Shown: one piece after another, positions 62,797 to 64,000 of the stretch
How the letters are laid out: each line of letters opens with the position of its first letter
Numbering within the stretch: position 1 is the first letter of the stretch
Assembly (NCBI GenBank): GCA_013397845.1
Contig: VZTG01007409.1
Span: 1,130,368 to 1,194,367, forward strand
Reading direction: 5' to 3'
DNA length: 64,000 nucleotides
From: Melanocharis versteri
Taxonomy: Eukaryota; Chordata; Aves; Passeriformes; Melanocharitidae
Notes under the pieces: generated by a model
Told to the model about the DNA's origin: nothing
Seen by the model: only the letters and a program-made list of their open reading frames with translations
Database searches by the model: none
Translations under genes and position numbers: made by a program

Positions 62797-63096
62797 TTAT
62801 TTGAAAGATTTCTTGGTGTTCTGCTTGAAGAAATGATGGCTGATTTGAAATTGAGAAAAGTGCCATAAAATGGGTTCTTCAGCTTGATCAGGTTCAGTGA
62901 AGATCGTAAAGGACTGTAAAAGCCTGGATTCATTCAGTCTTGTGCCTTTCCAAAGCTCCTGTGAATGTTTTGTATCATTGCTGTCAGATGTGATTTTCTC
63001 TGCTGCTGCAGATGTGCACAACAGATTTACTGTTACAAGTAATAGATAGTAAATTCCTGACATAGAGGCATTTAGGGCCACTGCCAGATGTCTCAT
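62797..63096 (-). CDS. Hypothetical small secreted-like protein (doubtful)
   Basis: A 99-codon minus-strand frame. Starting at the internal Met12 gives a good signal peptide: a hydrophobic core IYYLLLVTVNLLC (residues 15-27) ending in TSAAA before Glu33, a credible signal-peptidase site. The remaining 67 residues are polar, with two N-glycosylation sequons (N40-D-T and N55-E-S), no cysteines and no further hydrophobic segment. Just upstream on the same strand, a pyrimidine-rich stretch ending TTCACAG (acceptor at 63142-63143) would open an exon at 63141, 45 bases before the first ATG. No 5' splice site is evident before the TAA stop, so as an exon it would be terminal or complete. I recognise no family. 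A chance frame remains the more likely reading. Confidence 0.2.
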   Translation of the reverse strand: MRHLAVALNASMSGIYYLLLVTVNLLCTSAAAEKITSDSNDTKHSQELWKGTRLNESRLLQSFTIFTEPDQAEEPILWHFSQFQISHHFFKQNTKKSFK

Positions 63097-63141
63097 TTTA
63101 ATAATACATTTGTATATCCTTCTTCCAGAGGGACAATTAAG

Positions 63142-64000
63142 CTGTGAACAATAAAGATAAAATCATTGGAGGACAGGTATTACCACTTTATTGTTGTAGT
63201 CAATCTATGGTGCTCAATAAAATGGATGAATTTAGCTTTGGTTTTGTGTTGTTACAACAAGATTACTATTGCTTAGATCTCATTCAAAAAATAGTGGATA
63301 AGGACATGTCTTCATTACAGGTGTCTGCATGGGAAGAAGCTGGTCTGTTGCTCCAACTTTCCTCTGACAGTTTGGATGCAGAATTATCTCCATGAAACTC
63401 CAGAATGCATTAGGCAAATGTAGTCTCATTTCTATCCTCAGCAAATTAGGGATGTTGAGAGATCCGTTGGCTGGGTACTGACAATTTGTTATCTGTGCAA
63501 TTGAAGTGCCTGGGAAACACTGCCCAACCTTGTGAAGGGCTTATCTATTTGCTGCAGGTACAGGAAAACTTTGCAGAGAGGTTTCAATAACTACCTGCTT
63601 TCTAGCTTTCCCTTGGGCAGAGTTTTTCTTAGCTGGTACAAATAACAAGGGCTACATCCACAACTAAAGGGTGCCTGGGAGTCGCTCAATGTAAAAGCCT
63701 CAATCACAAAGAGAAAGAGACGGAGAGTGCAGGCCTAAATCATATCTTTACCTAAAATTACTAGGATCATGAAGACATTGTTAAAAGAAACAGTAAAAAG
63801 TCTGAAGCATCAACTGTAACATTAGGTGAGTCAAGACCTGACCTTTCCAGAAATTCAATATTGTTTGAATTGAATGAGAAATTCTGATATTGGTACTCGT
63901 TGCTCTGTTTGTCCCTGTGCCGCTCTTCAAGATACACTATATTCAGGTGTTAGCGTTAAGAGGTAGATTGACTATAACAATCAGAACAGAGAAGAAATAA
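63142..64000. other. Unique noncoding sequence to the window edge
   Basis: An 83-codon plus-strand frame (63144-63395) has no motif. Nothing else recognisable is present: no transposon, RNA gene or simple repeat. Confidence 0.55.

Noticed and set aside
1..64000. CRISPR arrays, operons, phage or plasmid features
   Set aside because: Composition, repeats and coding density are those of vertebrate nuclear DNA. No regularly spaced repeats with unique spacers were seen.

Overview
The window looks like noncoding nuclear DNA from a bird. The best evidence is its transposon content: three CR1 LINE insertions, with the truncated 5' ends and short octamer 3' tails typical of avian CR1, and one retroviral LTR of a type I recall from bird genomes. 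There are no mammalian SINEs. Recognisable interspersed repeats cover only about 5% of the sequence, which suits an avian chromosome. I cannot resolve the species.

I recognise no host protein-coding exon, tRNA, rRNA, snRNA, known microRNA, CRISPR array or prokaryotic-style operon. Stop codons are dense in all frames. The longer open frames are mostly chance frames, antisense frames across the CR1 or LTR copies, or frames inside low-complexity tracts. The window is most likely an intergenic desert or the inside of a very large intron. Four weak coding or exon-like candidates are listed at low confidence: a signal-peptide-like reading frame on the minus strand (62797-63096), a splice-flanked open frame (35475-35688), an unidentified open region (23012-23445) and a 26-codon frame in an ideal Kozak context (11810-11890).

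Layout: 1-21 kb is unique sequence with microsatellites and a minus-strand G-quadruplex motif near 20.0 kb. At 21.37-22.44 kb a younger plus-strand CR1 has landed inside the 3' end of an older minus-strand CR1. From 22.4 to 36 kb the sequence is unique and AT-rich, with AP-1 and E-box clusters. At 36.3 kb there is a perfect 14-bp hairpin, and at 37.13-37.88 kb a minus-strand solo LTR. From 38 to 50 kb it is unique again, with a CA repeat at 46.6 kb. At 50.4-51.98 kb lies the longest CR1 copy, whose reverse-transcriptase active site is destroyed and which has an interrupted inverted repeat at or near its 5' edge. From 52 to 64 kb the sequence is unique, with a double palindrome and A-rich tract near 57.8-58.0 kb, an ATT array at 61.0 kb and the signal-peptide-like frame near 63 kb.

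No set of genes works together here. What can be read is insertion history, structure-prone DNA and possible cis-regulatory sequence. All family assignments come from pattern recognition and recalled consensus features, with no database search.
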